The notes under the pieces were generated by a model. The model saw only the letters and a program-made list of their open reading frames with translations. It was not told where the DNA came from and did no database searches. Shown here one piece after another: positions 9,383-17,851 of a stretch of 64,000 nucleotides of DNA (position 1 is its first letter; each line of letters starts with the position of its first letter). This DNA is from Lachnospiraceae bacterium (GTDB lineage: Bacteria; Bacillota; Clostridia; Lachnospirales; Lachnospiraceae). Both the position numbers and the translations under genes were made by a program. The DNA lies in the NCBI GenBank assembly GCA_910575605.1, contig CAJTEW010000004.1, positions 1 through 64,000 on the forward strand, in the 5' to 3' direction.

Positions 9383-10243
9383 ATGTCATTGGAAAAGAAT
9401 AAAGTATTAAAGGAATATGTTATGATTACTGTCGGTATTTTCATAGTGGCGGTGTCGGTTTATTTTTTTATGGTCCCGGGGAATATTGTAATGGGAAGTG
9501 TTACCGGTCTGGCAATGGTGCTTGTTCAGGTGATTCCTGTCTCTCTTTCTGTGATGACGCTTATTTTAAATGTTATCTGCCTTATTCTTGGGTATCTTCT
9601 GGTAGGGAAGGAGTTTGGAGGAAAAACAGTCTATGCGTCTATCCTTATGCCGGCATTTTTAAATATTTTTGAGAGGCTGTTTCCGAATCGGTCGTCTCTT
9701 ACAGATAATATTATTCTAGATGCACTTTCTTTTATTATTATAGTCAGTATAGGACAGGTTATTATGTTTAACCAGAACGCATCCTCAGGGGGGCTGGATG
9801 TTATTGCCAAGATTATGAATAAGTATTTTTATTTTGATTTGGGGAAATCCGTTACGATTGCAGGGATGGCCATTGTTTTAAGCTCCGTATTTTTCTACGA
9901 TACAGTAACGCTTGTAGTGGGTGCTCTCGGGACATATTTTAACGGGATTGTTGTGGATGAGTATATCAGTGGTTTTTCGAGGAAAAAGAAGGTATCTATT
10001 CTTTCGAAGAAGCATGAGGAAATTAAAAACTATATTATGAATGAAATAAATCGCGGTGTCACGATTTATACTGCAAGGGGAGGCTATGACAATGTGGAGC
10101 GCGTGGAGTTAGTTACGATTGTGAATAAAAATGAATATGCGCTTTTGATGAAGCATATACGGGAAGTAGATGAAGAGGCATTTGTCACGGTGGCAACTAT
10201 AAGTGAAGTGGTTGGTATGTGGAATGCTCCCAGGCGGAAATAA
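9383..10243 (+). CDS. YitT family membrane protein
   Basis: About 286 aa: a hydrophobic N-terminal part of five to six helices (DUF161 repeats, with FNQNASSGGLDVIAKI typical of the family) and a C-terminal soluble DUF2179 domain (about residues 215-280, RGVTIYTARGGYDNVERVEL). The function of the family is unknown, though some members act near transport or sporulation genes. I placed the start at 9383 because AAGGAGG precedes it; an ATG at 9353 lies upstream. It is followed by the hairpin in front of spoVT. Confidence 0.88.
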   Translation: MSLEKNKVLKEYVMITVGIFIVAVSVYFFMVPGNIVMGSVTGLAMVLVQVIPVSLSVMTLILNVICLILGYLLVGKEFGGKTVYASILMPAFLNIFERLFPNRSSLTDNIILDALSFIIIVSIGQVIMFNQNASSGGLDVIAKIMNKYFYFDLGKSVTIAGMAIVLSSVFFYDTVTLVVGALGTYFNGIVVDEYISGFSRKKKVSILSKKHEEIKNYIMNEINRGVTIYTARGGYDNVERVELVTIVNKNEYALLMKHIREVDEEAFVTVATISEVVGMWNAPRRK

Positions 10244-10306
10244 AAAGGTATAAAAGGCTTGATATATTATGATTAAAATATAAGAAATATTCTAAGGTAT
10301 AAAATA

Positions 10307-10360
10307 CCTCCATTTACAAATACTAGGATTACGGCAAAATTTGTAAATGGAGGATTTTTT
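10307..10360 (+). promoter_or_regulatory. 15-bp stem that sequesters the spoVT ribosome binding site
   Basis: CCTCCATTTACAAAT (307-321) and ATTTGTAAATGGAGG (339-353) are perfect 15-base complements around a 17-base loop. The right arm contains the GGAGG ribosome binding site of spoVT, and six T residues follow directly before the ATG at 10361. The element looks both like a terminator for upstream transcription and like a switch that hides the spoVT start in the RNA. Confidence 0.75.
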
Positions 10361-10909
10361 ATGAAAGCAACAGGAATTGTACGTAGAATAGATGATCTTG
10401 GAAGGGTTGTTATCCCAAAGGAAATCAGAAGGACCTTACGCATCCGGGAAGGCGATCCCCTTGAGATCTTCACAGACAGAGAGGGAGAAATCATTCTGAA
10501 AAAATATTCTCCGATCGGTGAACTGTCTGTATTTGCAAAACAATATGCAGAGAGCCTTTCCCAGACAATGGGCTGCCTGGTCTGCGTCTGCGATATGGAT
10601 CAGATTATCGCGGCCGCCGGAAGCGGGAAGAAAGATGTACAGGAAAAGTATATCAGCAAATCCCTGCAAAAAGAACTGGAAAGTAGAAATGGCATCCTTG
10701 CTGCCAAAGGAGATAAAAAGTATGTGAAAGTAATCGCCGAGCAGGAAGAGGATTATGAATACGAGGCTATTACTCCTATTATCTGTGAGGGGGATGTTAT
10801 AGGAGGAGTGCTTTTTCTTTCAAAAGAAGAAAAGAAAAAGCTTGGGGATACAGAAGAAAAAATGGCTGCATGTGCCGCTGCATTTTTAGGACGACAAATG
10901 GAACAATAG
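10361..10909 (+). CDS. spoVT: stage V sporulation protein T
   Basis: A 182-aa regulator with an N-terminal AbrB-type swapped-hairpin DNA-binding domain (MKATGIVRRIDDLGRVVIPK, residues 1-52) and a C-terminal GAF-like domain (about 56-180). The layout and length match SpoVT, which modulates forespore gene expression late in sporulation. Its presence supports a spore-forming host. Its ATG follows a T6 tract and the ribosome binding site lies inside a long hairpin. Confidence 0.93.
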   Translation: MKATGIVRRIDDLGRVVIPKEIRRTLRIREGDPLEIFTDREGEIILKKYSPIGELSVFAKQYAESLSQTMGCLVCVCDMDQIIAAAGSGKKDVQEKYISKSLQKELESRNGILAAKGDKKYVKVIAEQEEDYEYEAITPIICEGDVIGGVLFLSKEEKKKLGDTEEKMAACAAAFLGRQMEQ

Positions 10910-10963
10910 TGTCATAAAATTTATCTCTCTGTCATACCTTGTGATAGACAAGGGAGGGATGAG

Positions 10964-11338
10964 ATGGAAAAACAATTAAGGAAAGACTCAAAGGTAATGT
11001 GGGTATTAAAAGCACTTCTTGTCTCCTATATCATCACAGGAATCCTGCTCCTCATACTCACATTCCTTATGTACAAAATCGAACTAAATGAAAAATCTGT
11101 TGCAGCAGCCATTATAGCAGTCTACTTAGTATCCACATTGATTGGCGGAATTATTATCGGTAAATTTGCCCGTGTAAAACGCTATCTGTGGGGAATGGGA
11201 CTTGGAATCGTTTATTTCGGCCTATTACTTCTAATTACGCTGGGAGTATACCGTACCTTAAACGGCAATGCCGCCAACCTGATGACTACATTCATCCTGT
11301 GCGCCGGCGGCGGCATGGCCGGGGGGATGCTGTCCTGA
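10964..11338 (+). CDS. TIGR04086-type small membrane protein
   Basis: A 124-aa protein with four hydrophobic segments, including glycine-rich turns (STLIGGIIIGKFARVKRYLWG) characteristic of the TIGR04086 family. Function is unknown. In many Clostridia it lies just upstream of the SCIFF peptide gene and the Sec genes, as here. A good ribosome binding site (AAGGGAGGG) precedes it. Confidence 0.85.
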   Translation: MEKQLRKDSKVMWVLKALLVSYIITGILLLILTFLMYKIELNEKSVAAAIIAVYLVSTLIGGIIIGKFARVKRYLWGMGLGIVYFGLLLLITLGVYRTLNGNAANLMTTFILCAGGGMAGGMLS

Positions 11339-11365
11339 TTGATAAGTTTTAACACAAAAAAAGGA

Positions 11366-11394
11366 TTGCGCATCTTAGAAGAAAATGATATAAT
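11366..11394 (+). promoter_or_regulatory. promoter of the SCIFF operon
   Basis: TTGCGC (11366-11371), 17 bases, then a perfect TATAAT (11389-11394), 36 bases before the SCIFF start codon. Confidence 0.6.
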
Positions 11395-11430
11395 AACCAA
11401 AGTTAACCAAGTCAAGGAGGAAATGTTATC

Positions 11431-11574
11431 ATGAAACATGTAAAGACATTAAATACACAGACTCTTAACAACACTGTAAAAAAGAGCGGATGCGGTGAGT
11501 GCCAGACATCCTGCCAGTCAGCATGCAAGACATCCTGTACAGTGGGAAATCAGACATGCGAGCAGAAGAGATAA
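11431..11574 (+). CDS. scfA: six-cysteine peptide SCIFF (ranthipeptide precursor)
   Basis: A 47-aa peptide beginning MKHVKTLNTQTLNNTVKK with six cysteines in its C-terminal half (GCGECQTSCQSACKTSC, then a last one near the end). This is the SCIFF precursor, a ranthipeptide whose thioether links are made by the radical SAM enzyme encoded next. The leader is conserved in Clostridia and the mature product is implicated in cell signalling. It follows AAGGAGG and its own promoter. A hairpin after the gene probably makes precursor mRNA more abundant than maturase mRNA. Confidence 0.96.
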   Translation: MKHVKTLNTQTLNNTVKKSGCGECQTSCQSACKTSCTVGNQTCEQKR

Positions 11575-11606
11575 TTAAAAACTATATGAAATACGTACTT
11601 TGCACA

Positions 11607-11628
11607 AGAGTCCGGTAAGCCGGACTCT
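11607..11628 (+). terminator. attenuating hairpin between SCIFF and its maturase
   Basis: AGAGTCCGG (11607-11615) and CCGGACTCT (11620-11628) form a 9-bp GC-rich stem with a four-base loop and a weak AT tail. It probably allows partial readthrough, favouring precursor over enzyme. Confidence 0.6.
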
Positions 11629-11693
11629 ATTTGATGTTATCATACTTTTTATGTAACAGGTGCTTGCAGAAAGTATTTTCAGGAGGAAATAAT

Positions 11694-13106
11694 TTGATTC
11701 ATCAGTATAAAAATAATGGATACAATATTGTTTTAGATGTATACAGCGGTTCAGTTCATGTAATGGATGATCTGTGTTATGATGTAACAAAAATTCTGAA
11801 TGAACAGAATGAGGAGCATACACAAGAGAGCCTTATGGAACCTGAGGCTCTTGCATTTCTTGTGGAGAGGCTTAAAGATACATATAGAAAGGAAGAGCTT
11901 ATGGAGGCTCTTTCGGATATTATAGAGCTTGTGAAGGCAGGGCAGCTTTTTGCAAAGGATTCCTTTGCAGACATGATAGAAGTGGTGAAGGAGAGAAAGA
12001 CCGTCGTAAAGGCTCTCTGCCTTCATATTGCCCATGACTGCAATCTTGCGTGTAAATATTGCTTTGCAGAGGAAGGAGAATATCACGGGCGGCGTGCCCT
12101 TATGAGTTTTGAGGTTGGAAAAAAGGCACTGGATTTCCTGATTGCAAATTCTGGAAACCGCCAAAACCTTGAGGTGGATTTCTTTGGCGGAGAGCCGCTT
12201 ATGAACTGGCAGGTAGTCAAAGAGCTTGTGGTATATGGGAGGGAGCAGGAAAAGCTTTATAACAAGCATTTCCGTTTTACAGTGACCACTAACGGGGTTC
12301 TTTTAAATGATGAGATACAGGAATTTATCAATCGGGAAATGGACAATGTGGTGCTCAGTCTTGACGGGCGCAAGGAGGTCAATGACAGGATGCGTCCCTT
12401 CAGGAACGGAAAAGGAAGCTATGATCTGATTGTCCCGAAGTTTAAGAAGCTTGCAGATAGCCGGAATCAGGAGAAGTACTACATCCGAGGCACCTTTACG
12501 AGGCAGAACCTTGATTTTGCAGAGGATATCCTTCATTTTGCAGACTTAGGTTTTAAGCAGATGTCTATAGAGCCAGTGGTGGGGGCAGAAAGTGACCCCT
12601 ATGCGATTAAGGAGGAAGATCTTCCTGTAATTAAGGAAGAGTATGAGCGGCTTGCAAAAATTATGATTGACCGAGAAAAATGCGGGAAGGGTTTCAATTT
12701 CTTTCATTTTATGATAGACTTAGACGGTGGGCCATGCGTGGCAAAACGTTTGTCAGGCTGCGGTTCGGGAACAGAATATCTGGCTGTGACCCCCTGGGGA
12801 GATTTTTATCCCTGCCATCAGTTTGTAGGGCAGGAGGAATTTCTGATGGGAAATGTGGACGAAGGTATTGTAAGGCCGGAGATTGCGGAGGATTTCCGGG
12901 GATGCAGTGTTTACTCAAAGGAGAGCTGTAAAAACTGTTTTGCCAAGTTCTATTGCAGCGGCGGATGTATGGCGAATTCTTACAATTTCCACGGAACCAT
13001 CCATGATACCTACGAAATCGGCTGTGAGATGGAAAGAAAACGCGTGGAGTGTGCTATAATGATAAAAGCAGCGTTGCTTTCACAAGGGACTTTGCATTCG
13101 CTGTAA
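11694..13106 (+). CDS. scfB: SCIFF radical SAM maturase
   Basis: About 470 aa. Order: N-terminal peptide-recognition region (1-95), radical SAM core with CNLACKYCFAEEGEYHG (iron-sulphur cluster cysteines), and a C-terminal SPASM domain with clustered cysteines (CHQFVG..., then CKNCFAKFYCSGGC and a final cysteine). It forms the thioether links in SCIFF. I chose the TTG at 11694 because GGAGG sits upstream and the known family start (a short IHQYK-like segment) begins there. Co-transcribed with scfA through the hairpin at 11607. Confidence 0.95.
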   Translation: MIHQYKNNGYNIVLDVYSGSVHVMDDLCYDVTKILNEQNEEHTQESLMEPEALAFLVERLKDTYRKEELMEALSDIIELVKAGQLFAKDSFADMIEVVKERKTVVKALCLHIAHDCNLACKYCFAEEGEYHGRRALMSFEVGKKALDFLIANSGNRQNLEVDFFGGEPLMNWQVVKELVVYGREQEKLYNKHFRFTVTTNGVLLNDEIQEFINREMDNVVLSLDGRKEVNDRMRPFRNGKGSYDLIVPKFKKLADSRNQEKYYIRGTFTRQNLDFAEDILHFADLGFKQMSIEPVVGAESDPYAIKEEDLPVIKEEYERLAKIMIDREKCGKGFNFFHFMIDLDGGPCVAKRLSGCGSGTEYLAVTPWGDFYPCHQFVGQEEFLMGNVDEGIVRPEIAEDFRGCSVYSKESCKNCFAKFYCSGGCMANSYNFHGTIHDTYEIGCEMERKRVECAIMIKAALLSQGTLHSL

Positions 13107-13161
13107 AGTCCGTAATAAAACGGCATTAGCATAAAGGATAGAGAAAGGAAGTTTATTTACC

Positions 13162-15417
13162 ATGAAGAAGAGCAGAGGTATACTTAGTCTGGTTGTGACA
13201 GCAGCATTAATTGCCCTTTTGGCGTTCACAACAACTGCCGGCTTCGGCAAAACCCATACCGGGTCGGCCAGAAACATTAAGCTGGGCCTTGACCTTGCAG
13301 GAGGTGTCAGCATAACTTATCAGGTGAAGGATAAGAATCCTACGAAGGAAGAGATGAGTGATACTATCTATAAGCTGCAGAAACGTGTAGAGCAGTACAG
13401 CACGGAATCCAGTGTATATCAGGAAGGTGAGGACAGGATTAATATTGAGATTCCCGGCGTATCTAATGCTAATGAGATATTGGATGAATTAGGACAGCCA
13501 GGTTCTCTTTATTTTATCGCTCAGACAGGAAGTGATGATTCTGCCAATTACTCACAGACCGGTTCTACTGGTGATGCGGCTCAGGATTATAAGCTTAATA
13601 AAACACTCGAGGAGCTTGAAAAAGACGGCTCTGTCATACTGACAGGAAATGATGTAAAAGGTGCTCAGGCAGGTACGAGAGAAGACGAGCTTACAGGACA
13701 GAGACAGAATGTTGTATCTCTTACCTTGAATGAGGAGGGGACAAAAAAGTTTGCAGAGGCGACAAAGGCGGCTGTTGAGAAGACTCCAAAGGAAAGTATT
13801 GGTATTTATTATGACGGAAGCTTTGTCAGTGTTCCTACCGTAAATAATGCGATTGAGAATGGACAGGCAGAAATCAGCGGAAGCATGACCTTTGAGGAGG
13901 CTGACAGCCTTGCTTCTACTATCCGTATCGGCGGCCTTAAGCTGGAACTTACAGAGCTTCGTTCTAATGTAGTAGGAGCGCAGCTTGGAGAACAGGCTAT
14001 CAGCACAAGCCTTAAAGCAGGAGCGATCGGTCTTGCTTTAGTGTTCCTGTTTATGATTTTTGCTTATTATCTTCCAGGCTTTGCAGCCAGCCTTGCGCTG
14101 ATTATTTATACAGAGCTTGTATTAGTTATATTGAATGCTTTTGAGGTAACCCTTACCCTGCCGGGTATTGCAGGTATTATTCTTGGTATCGGTATGGCGG
14201 TTGATGCCAATGTTATTATCTTTGCCCGCGTGAAGGAAGAGATGTCTAGAGGAAAGAGTGTAAGAAATTCCCTGAAAACAGGCTTCCAGAAGGCTCTTTC
14301 TGCGATTTTGGACGGAAATATTACGACTCTTATTGCAGCGGTTGTGCTCTGGTTCATGGGTTCAGGTACAGTAAAGGGATTTGCACAGACACTTGGAATT
14401 GGTATCATAGTATCCATGTTTACGGCGCTTGTTGTGACACGTATTATTATTTTCGCGTTTTATGCAGTTGGGCTTCGCAGTGAGAAGCTTTACTATAGGC
14501 CCGCAAAGGAGCGTGCTTCTATCGATTTTCTGGCAAAGAAAAAGGTGTTTTTTGCAGCATCTGTGCTTGTAATTGCAATCGGAGCTGTATTTATCGGCAT
14601 AAACGCCGGCGGCGGAAAGGGAGCATTTGCATACAGTCTGGAATTTGAGGGTGGTACAGCTACTAATGTAACCTTTAATGAGGATTACTCCATTGAGGAG
14701 ATCGATGAAAAGATTGTTCCTGTTGTGGAAAAAGTAACAGGTGATGCTAATGTGCAGACACAGAAGGTTGCAGGTACGAATCAGGTAATAATAAAAACAG
14801 TTACACTAGAGCTTTCCAAACGTGAAGAGCTTAATCGGGAACTGGCCGATAATTTTGGGGTAGACGAGGCAGAGATTACGGCAGAAAATATTAGCTCTAC
14901 AGTAAGCGGTGAGATGAGACGAGATGCGGTCATAGCAGTTATTGCTGCGACAATCTGTATGCTGCTTTATATCTGGCTCAGATTTAAGGATATCCGCTTC
15001 GCCACAAGTGCGGTTACAGCCCTTCTTCACGATGTACTGGTAGTGCTTGCATTTTATGCTGTCGCAAGAATCTCGGTAGGTAATACCTTTATTGCATGTA
15101 TGCTGACAATTGTCGGTTACTCCATTAATGCTACCATTGTTATCTTTGACCGTATTCGTGAGGAGCTTCACTATGCATCCGGTAAAACAGACCTTAAAGC
15201 ACTTGTAAATAAGAGTATAACCCAGACACTGACGAGAAGTATTTATACATCTCTTACAACCTTTATCATGGTTGCAGTACTGTTTGTAATGGGAGTAAGC
15301 TCTATTAAGGAATTTGCACTGCCCCTTATGGCAGGCATTGTATGCGGTGCATATTCTTCCGTATGTATAACCGGTGCGCTGTGGTATGTAATGAAGAAAA
15401 AGTTTGTGAAGAAATAA
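13162..15417 (+). CDS. secDF: fused protein translocase subunit SecDF
   Basis: A 751-aa fusion of SecD and SecF, with about twelve membrane helices and two large external loops. The SecD half has DLAGGVSITYQV and the conserved GIAGIILGIGMAVDANVIIF motif; the SecF half has LEFEGGTATNV and TIVGYSINATIVIFDRIRE. It uses the proton gradient to pull exported proteins through SecYEG. Fusion is common in Firmicutes. It follows scfB by 55 bases and is closed by a terminator at 15431. Confidence 0.95.
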   Translation: MKKSRGILSLVVTAALIALLAFTTTAGFGKTHTGSARNIKLGLDLAGGVSITYQVKDKNPTKEEMSDTIYKLQKRVEQYSTESSVYQEGEDRINIEIPGVSNANEILDELGQPGSLYFIAQTGSDDSANYSQTGSTGDAAQDYKLNKTLEELEKDGSVILTGNDVKGAQAGTREDELTGQRQNVVSLTLNEEGTKKFAEATKAAVEKTPKESIGIYYDGSFVSVPTVNNAIENGQAEISGSMTFEEADSLASTIRIGGLKLELTELRSNVVGAQLGEQAISTSLKAGAIGLALVFLFMIFAYYLPGFAASLALIIYTELVLVILNAFEVTLTLPGIAGIILGIGMAVDANVIIFARVKEEMSRGKSVRNSLKTGFQKALSAILDGNITTLIAAVVLWFMGSGTVKGFAQTLGIGIIVSMFTALVVTRIIIFAFYAVGLRSEKLYYRPAKERASIDFLAKKKVFFAASVLVIAIGAVFIGINAGGGKGAFAYSLEFEGGTATNVTFNEDYSIEEIDEKIVPVVEKVTGDANVQTQKVAGTNQVIIKTVTLELSKREELNRELADNFGVDEAEITAENISSTVSGEMRRDAVIAVIAATICMLLYIWLRFKDIRFATSAVTALLHDVLVVLAFYAVARISVGNTFIACMLTIVGYSINATIVIFDRIREELHYASGKTDLKALVNKSITQTLTRSIYTSLTTFIMVAVLFVMGVSSIKEFALPLMAGIVCGAYSSVCITGALWYVMKKKFVKK

Positions 15418-15430
15418 ATGGAAATGAAGG

Positions 15431-15468
15431 CGGCAACCGGACAGAGAATTTTGTCTGGCTGCCGTTTT
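15431..15468 (+). terminator. terminator after secDF
   Basis: CGGCA-CCGGACA on the left (from 15431) pairs with TGTCTGG-TGCCG (to 15464), with one unpaired base on each side, then TTTT. A strong intrinsic terminator. Confidence 0.75.
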
Positions 15469-15487
15469 GAATTTACGGAGGAAATCT

Positions 15488-17203
15488 ATGGAACGATGGG
15501 TGCTTTTAAGGAAGGGAGCAGATTTTGAGGAAATTGGAAGGAAGTACAATATCAGTCCCAGGCTTGCAGCTTTAATCCGCAACAGAGATGTGATTGGGGA
15601 TGAGGCTGTCTGCAGCTATCTGAATGGAATGATTACAGATCTCCACGACGGAATGCTGATGAAGGATATGGACCGTGCAGTGGATATTTTACTTGAGAAA
15701 ATAAAAAATAATAAAAGGATTCGAATTATTGGTGACTATGATATTGACGGAGTAAATTCTGTCTATATTCTCCTTGAAGCATTAGAAGCATTGGGCGCAT
15801 ATGTAGACAGTGATATACCGGACAGGATGAAGGAGGGGTATGGGCTTAATGAAAAGCTTATAAGGCGTGCCTATGATTCGGGGATTGACACCATCATTAC
15901 TTGCGACAACGGGATTGCAGCAGCAGAGGAGATTGCTTACGGAAAAAAGCTTGGTATGACCATAATTGTGACAGACCATCATGAGGTTCCATTTGAGGAG
16001 AGGGAAGAAGGAAAGCTTTATCAGCTTCCGCCGGCAGATGCAGTGGTTGATCCAAAAAGAGAGGACTGTCCTTATCCATTTAAAGGCTTATGCGGGGCTG
16101 CAGTTGCATATAAGCTTGTCGAGGTGCTTTTTCAGGCATCCGGACGGGATGTGGACGATATGGATTACCTAATTGAAAATGTAGCTATTGCAACTGTAGG
16201 CGATGTGATGGACCTGGTGGATGAAAATCGTGTATTTGTAAAGGAAGGACTGGCTATGCTGAAGCGCACATCAAATCAGGGGCTTAAGGCATTGATTCAA
16301 TGCACGGGAATCCAGAAGAACAGGCTTAAAGCTTACCACATCGGCTTTATTCTGGGGCCCTGCCTGAATGCAGGAGGCCGTCTTTCAACGGCAAAGCGTG
16401 CGTTAAAGCTTCTACGGGCAGACACAAAGGAAGAGGCGGATATTTTGGCGGGAGATTTAAAGGCATTAAACGACAGCCGTAAGGAGCTGACTGTCCGGGC
16501 TGTACAGGAGGCCATTTGTCTGGTAGAGGAGACATCTCTTAGAAACGACAGAGTGCTTGTCATCTACCTTCCTGACTGTCATGAGAGTTTGGCGGGAATC
16601 GTGGCGGGAAAGATTAAGGAACGATATTACAAGCCCGTTTTTGTGCTTACAGATTCAGGGGAGGACGTAAAAGGCTCAGGGCGTTCTATTGATACATATT
16701 CCATGTATGAGGAATTAAATAAGTGCAGGCAGCTTCTTTCCAAATACGGGGGACACCGTCTTGCAGCAGGGCTTACGCTTAAGAGAGAGCATGTAGATAC
16801 ATTCCGCAGGCAGCTCAATAAGAAATGTACCCTAAGTGAGGACGATTTAACGGAAAAGGTTGTAATTGATATGGAACTTCCTTTTTCCTGTGTGACCGAA
16901 AAATTTATAGAAGAGCTGGAACTTTTGGAACCCTACGGGAAGGGGAATATAAAGCCGGTTTTTGCAGGAAGGGACATTGAGTTTACCAATGCCCGCATTA
17001 TAGGGAAAGGCGGTAATGTATTAAAGGCATTAGCCAGGGATAAAAGCGGCGTATGCCTGGACGCATTATATTTTGGCGACGTCGGAGGGTTTCGGGCAGC
17101 ACTTAAGGAGAAAGGCGGCAGGATGTCAGTGACCTTCTATCCAGGCATCAATGAATATATGGGAAACAGAAATGTGCAGATTACTGTTACACATTATAAA
17201 TAG
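15488..17203 (+). CDS. recJ: single-strand-specific exonuclease RecJ
   Basis: About 571 aa. The DHH phosphoesterase motifs are present in order: IIGDYDIDGVNSVY, ITCDNGIAA, VTDHHEVP, and the DHHA1 motif KYGGHRLAAGL near residue 420. RecJ degrades single-stranded DNA 5' to 3' in recombination and repair. The start at 15488 follows GGAGG; an upstream ATG at 15467 lies in the secDF terminator. The C-terminal OB-fold is present, so the gene looks complete. Confidence 0.93.
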   Translation: MERWVLLRKGADFEEIGRKYNISPRLAALIRNRDVIGDEAVCSYLNGMITDLHDGMLMKDMDRAVDILLEKIKNNKRIRIIGDYDIDGVNSVYILLEALEALGAYVDSDIPDRMKEGYGLNEKLIRRAYDSGIDTIITCDNGIAAAEEIAYGKKLGMTIIVTDHHEVPFEEREEGKLYQLPPADAVVDPKREDCPYPFKGLCGAAVAYKLVEVLFQASGRDVDDMDYLIENVAIATVGDVMDLVDENRVFVKEGLAMLKRTSNQGLKALIQCTGIQKNRLKAYHIGFILGPCLNAGGRLSTAKRALKLLRADTKEEADILAGDLKALNDSRKELTVRAVQEAICLVEETSLRNDRVLVIYLPDCHESLAGIVAGKIKERYYKPVFVLTDSGEDVKGSGRSIDTYSMYEELNKCRQLLSKYGGHRLAAGLTLKREHVDTFRRQLNKKCTLSEDDLTEKVVIDMELPFSCVTEKFIEELELLEPYGKGNIKPVFAGRDIEFTNARIIGKGGNVLKALARDKSGVCLDALYFGDVGGFRAALKEKGGRMSVTFYPGINEYMGNRNVQITVTHYK

Positions 17204-17209
17204 AAGTGT

Positions 17210-17238
17210 TTGAAAAACTAGCAGACTAATGATATACT
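17210..17238 (+). promoter_or_regulatory. promoter of apt
   Basis: TTGAAA (17210-17215), 17 bases, then TATACT (17233-17238), 43 bases before the apt start. Confidence 0.55.
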
Positions 17239-17280
17239 AGGTTATGTATTATTTTAAGATGAAAAACGGGGTGTACTGAT

Positions 17281-17805
17281 ATGAAGTCAATTGAAGAGTA
17301 TGTAAGAAGTATTCCAGATTTTCCGGAGCCGGGGATTATATTCCGGGATGTTACAAGTGTACTGCAGGATGCGGACGGCCTTGCGCTTGCAATTAATCTT
17401 ATGCAGGAGAGGCTTGAAGGCATAGAGTTTGATCTGGTTGTGGGGCCAGAGTCCAGGGGCTTTATTTTCGGTGTTCCGATAGCATATAATCTTCATAAGC
17501 CGTTTATTCCAATCCGCAAGAAGGGAAAGCTTCCTTGTGAGACGGTCTCAGTGGAATATGAGCTTGAGTATGGAAGGGCAGAACTGGAGATTCATAAGGA
17601 CGCTATCAAGCCAGGACAGAAGGTTGTTATTATCGATGACCTTATGGCGACAGGCGGAACGAATGAGGCTATGATAAGACTGGTGGAGAAGCTTGGCGGA
17701 GAGGTTGTGAAGGCAGTATTTTTGATGGAGCTTTCAGGGCTTAAGGGAAGAGAGAGGCTTTCTGGGCATGAGATTGACTCTGTGATTGTATATCCGGGGA
17801 AATAA
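17281..17805 (+). CDS. apt: adenine phosphoribosyltransferase
   Basis: A 174-aa purine salvage enzyme making AMP from adenine and PRPP. The PRPP-binding motif is VVIIDDLMATGGT (about 119-131) and the N-terminal IPDFPEPGIIFRDVT is typical. Length is normal. It sits directly before relA, a very common pairing in Clostridia. Confidence 0.96.
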   Translation: MKSIEEYVRSIPDFPEPGIIFRDVTSVLQDADGLALAINLMQERLEGIEFDLVVGPESRGFIFGVPIAYNLHKPFIPIRKKGKLPCETVSVEYELEYGRAELEIHKDAIKPGQKVVIIDDLMATGGTNEAMIRLVEKLGGEVVKAVFLMELSGLKGRERLSGHEIDSVIVYPGK

Positions 17806-17851
17806 ATGTTAAGGATAAAAGAGAGAAGAAGAGAGGGAAGGAGGCAATAAT

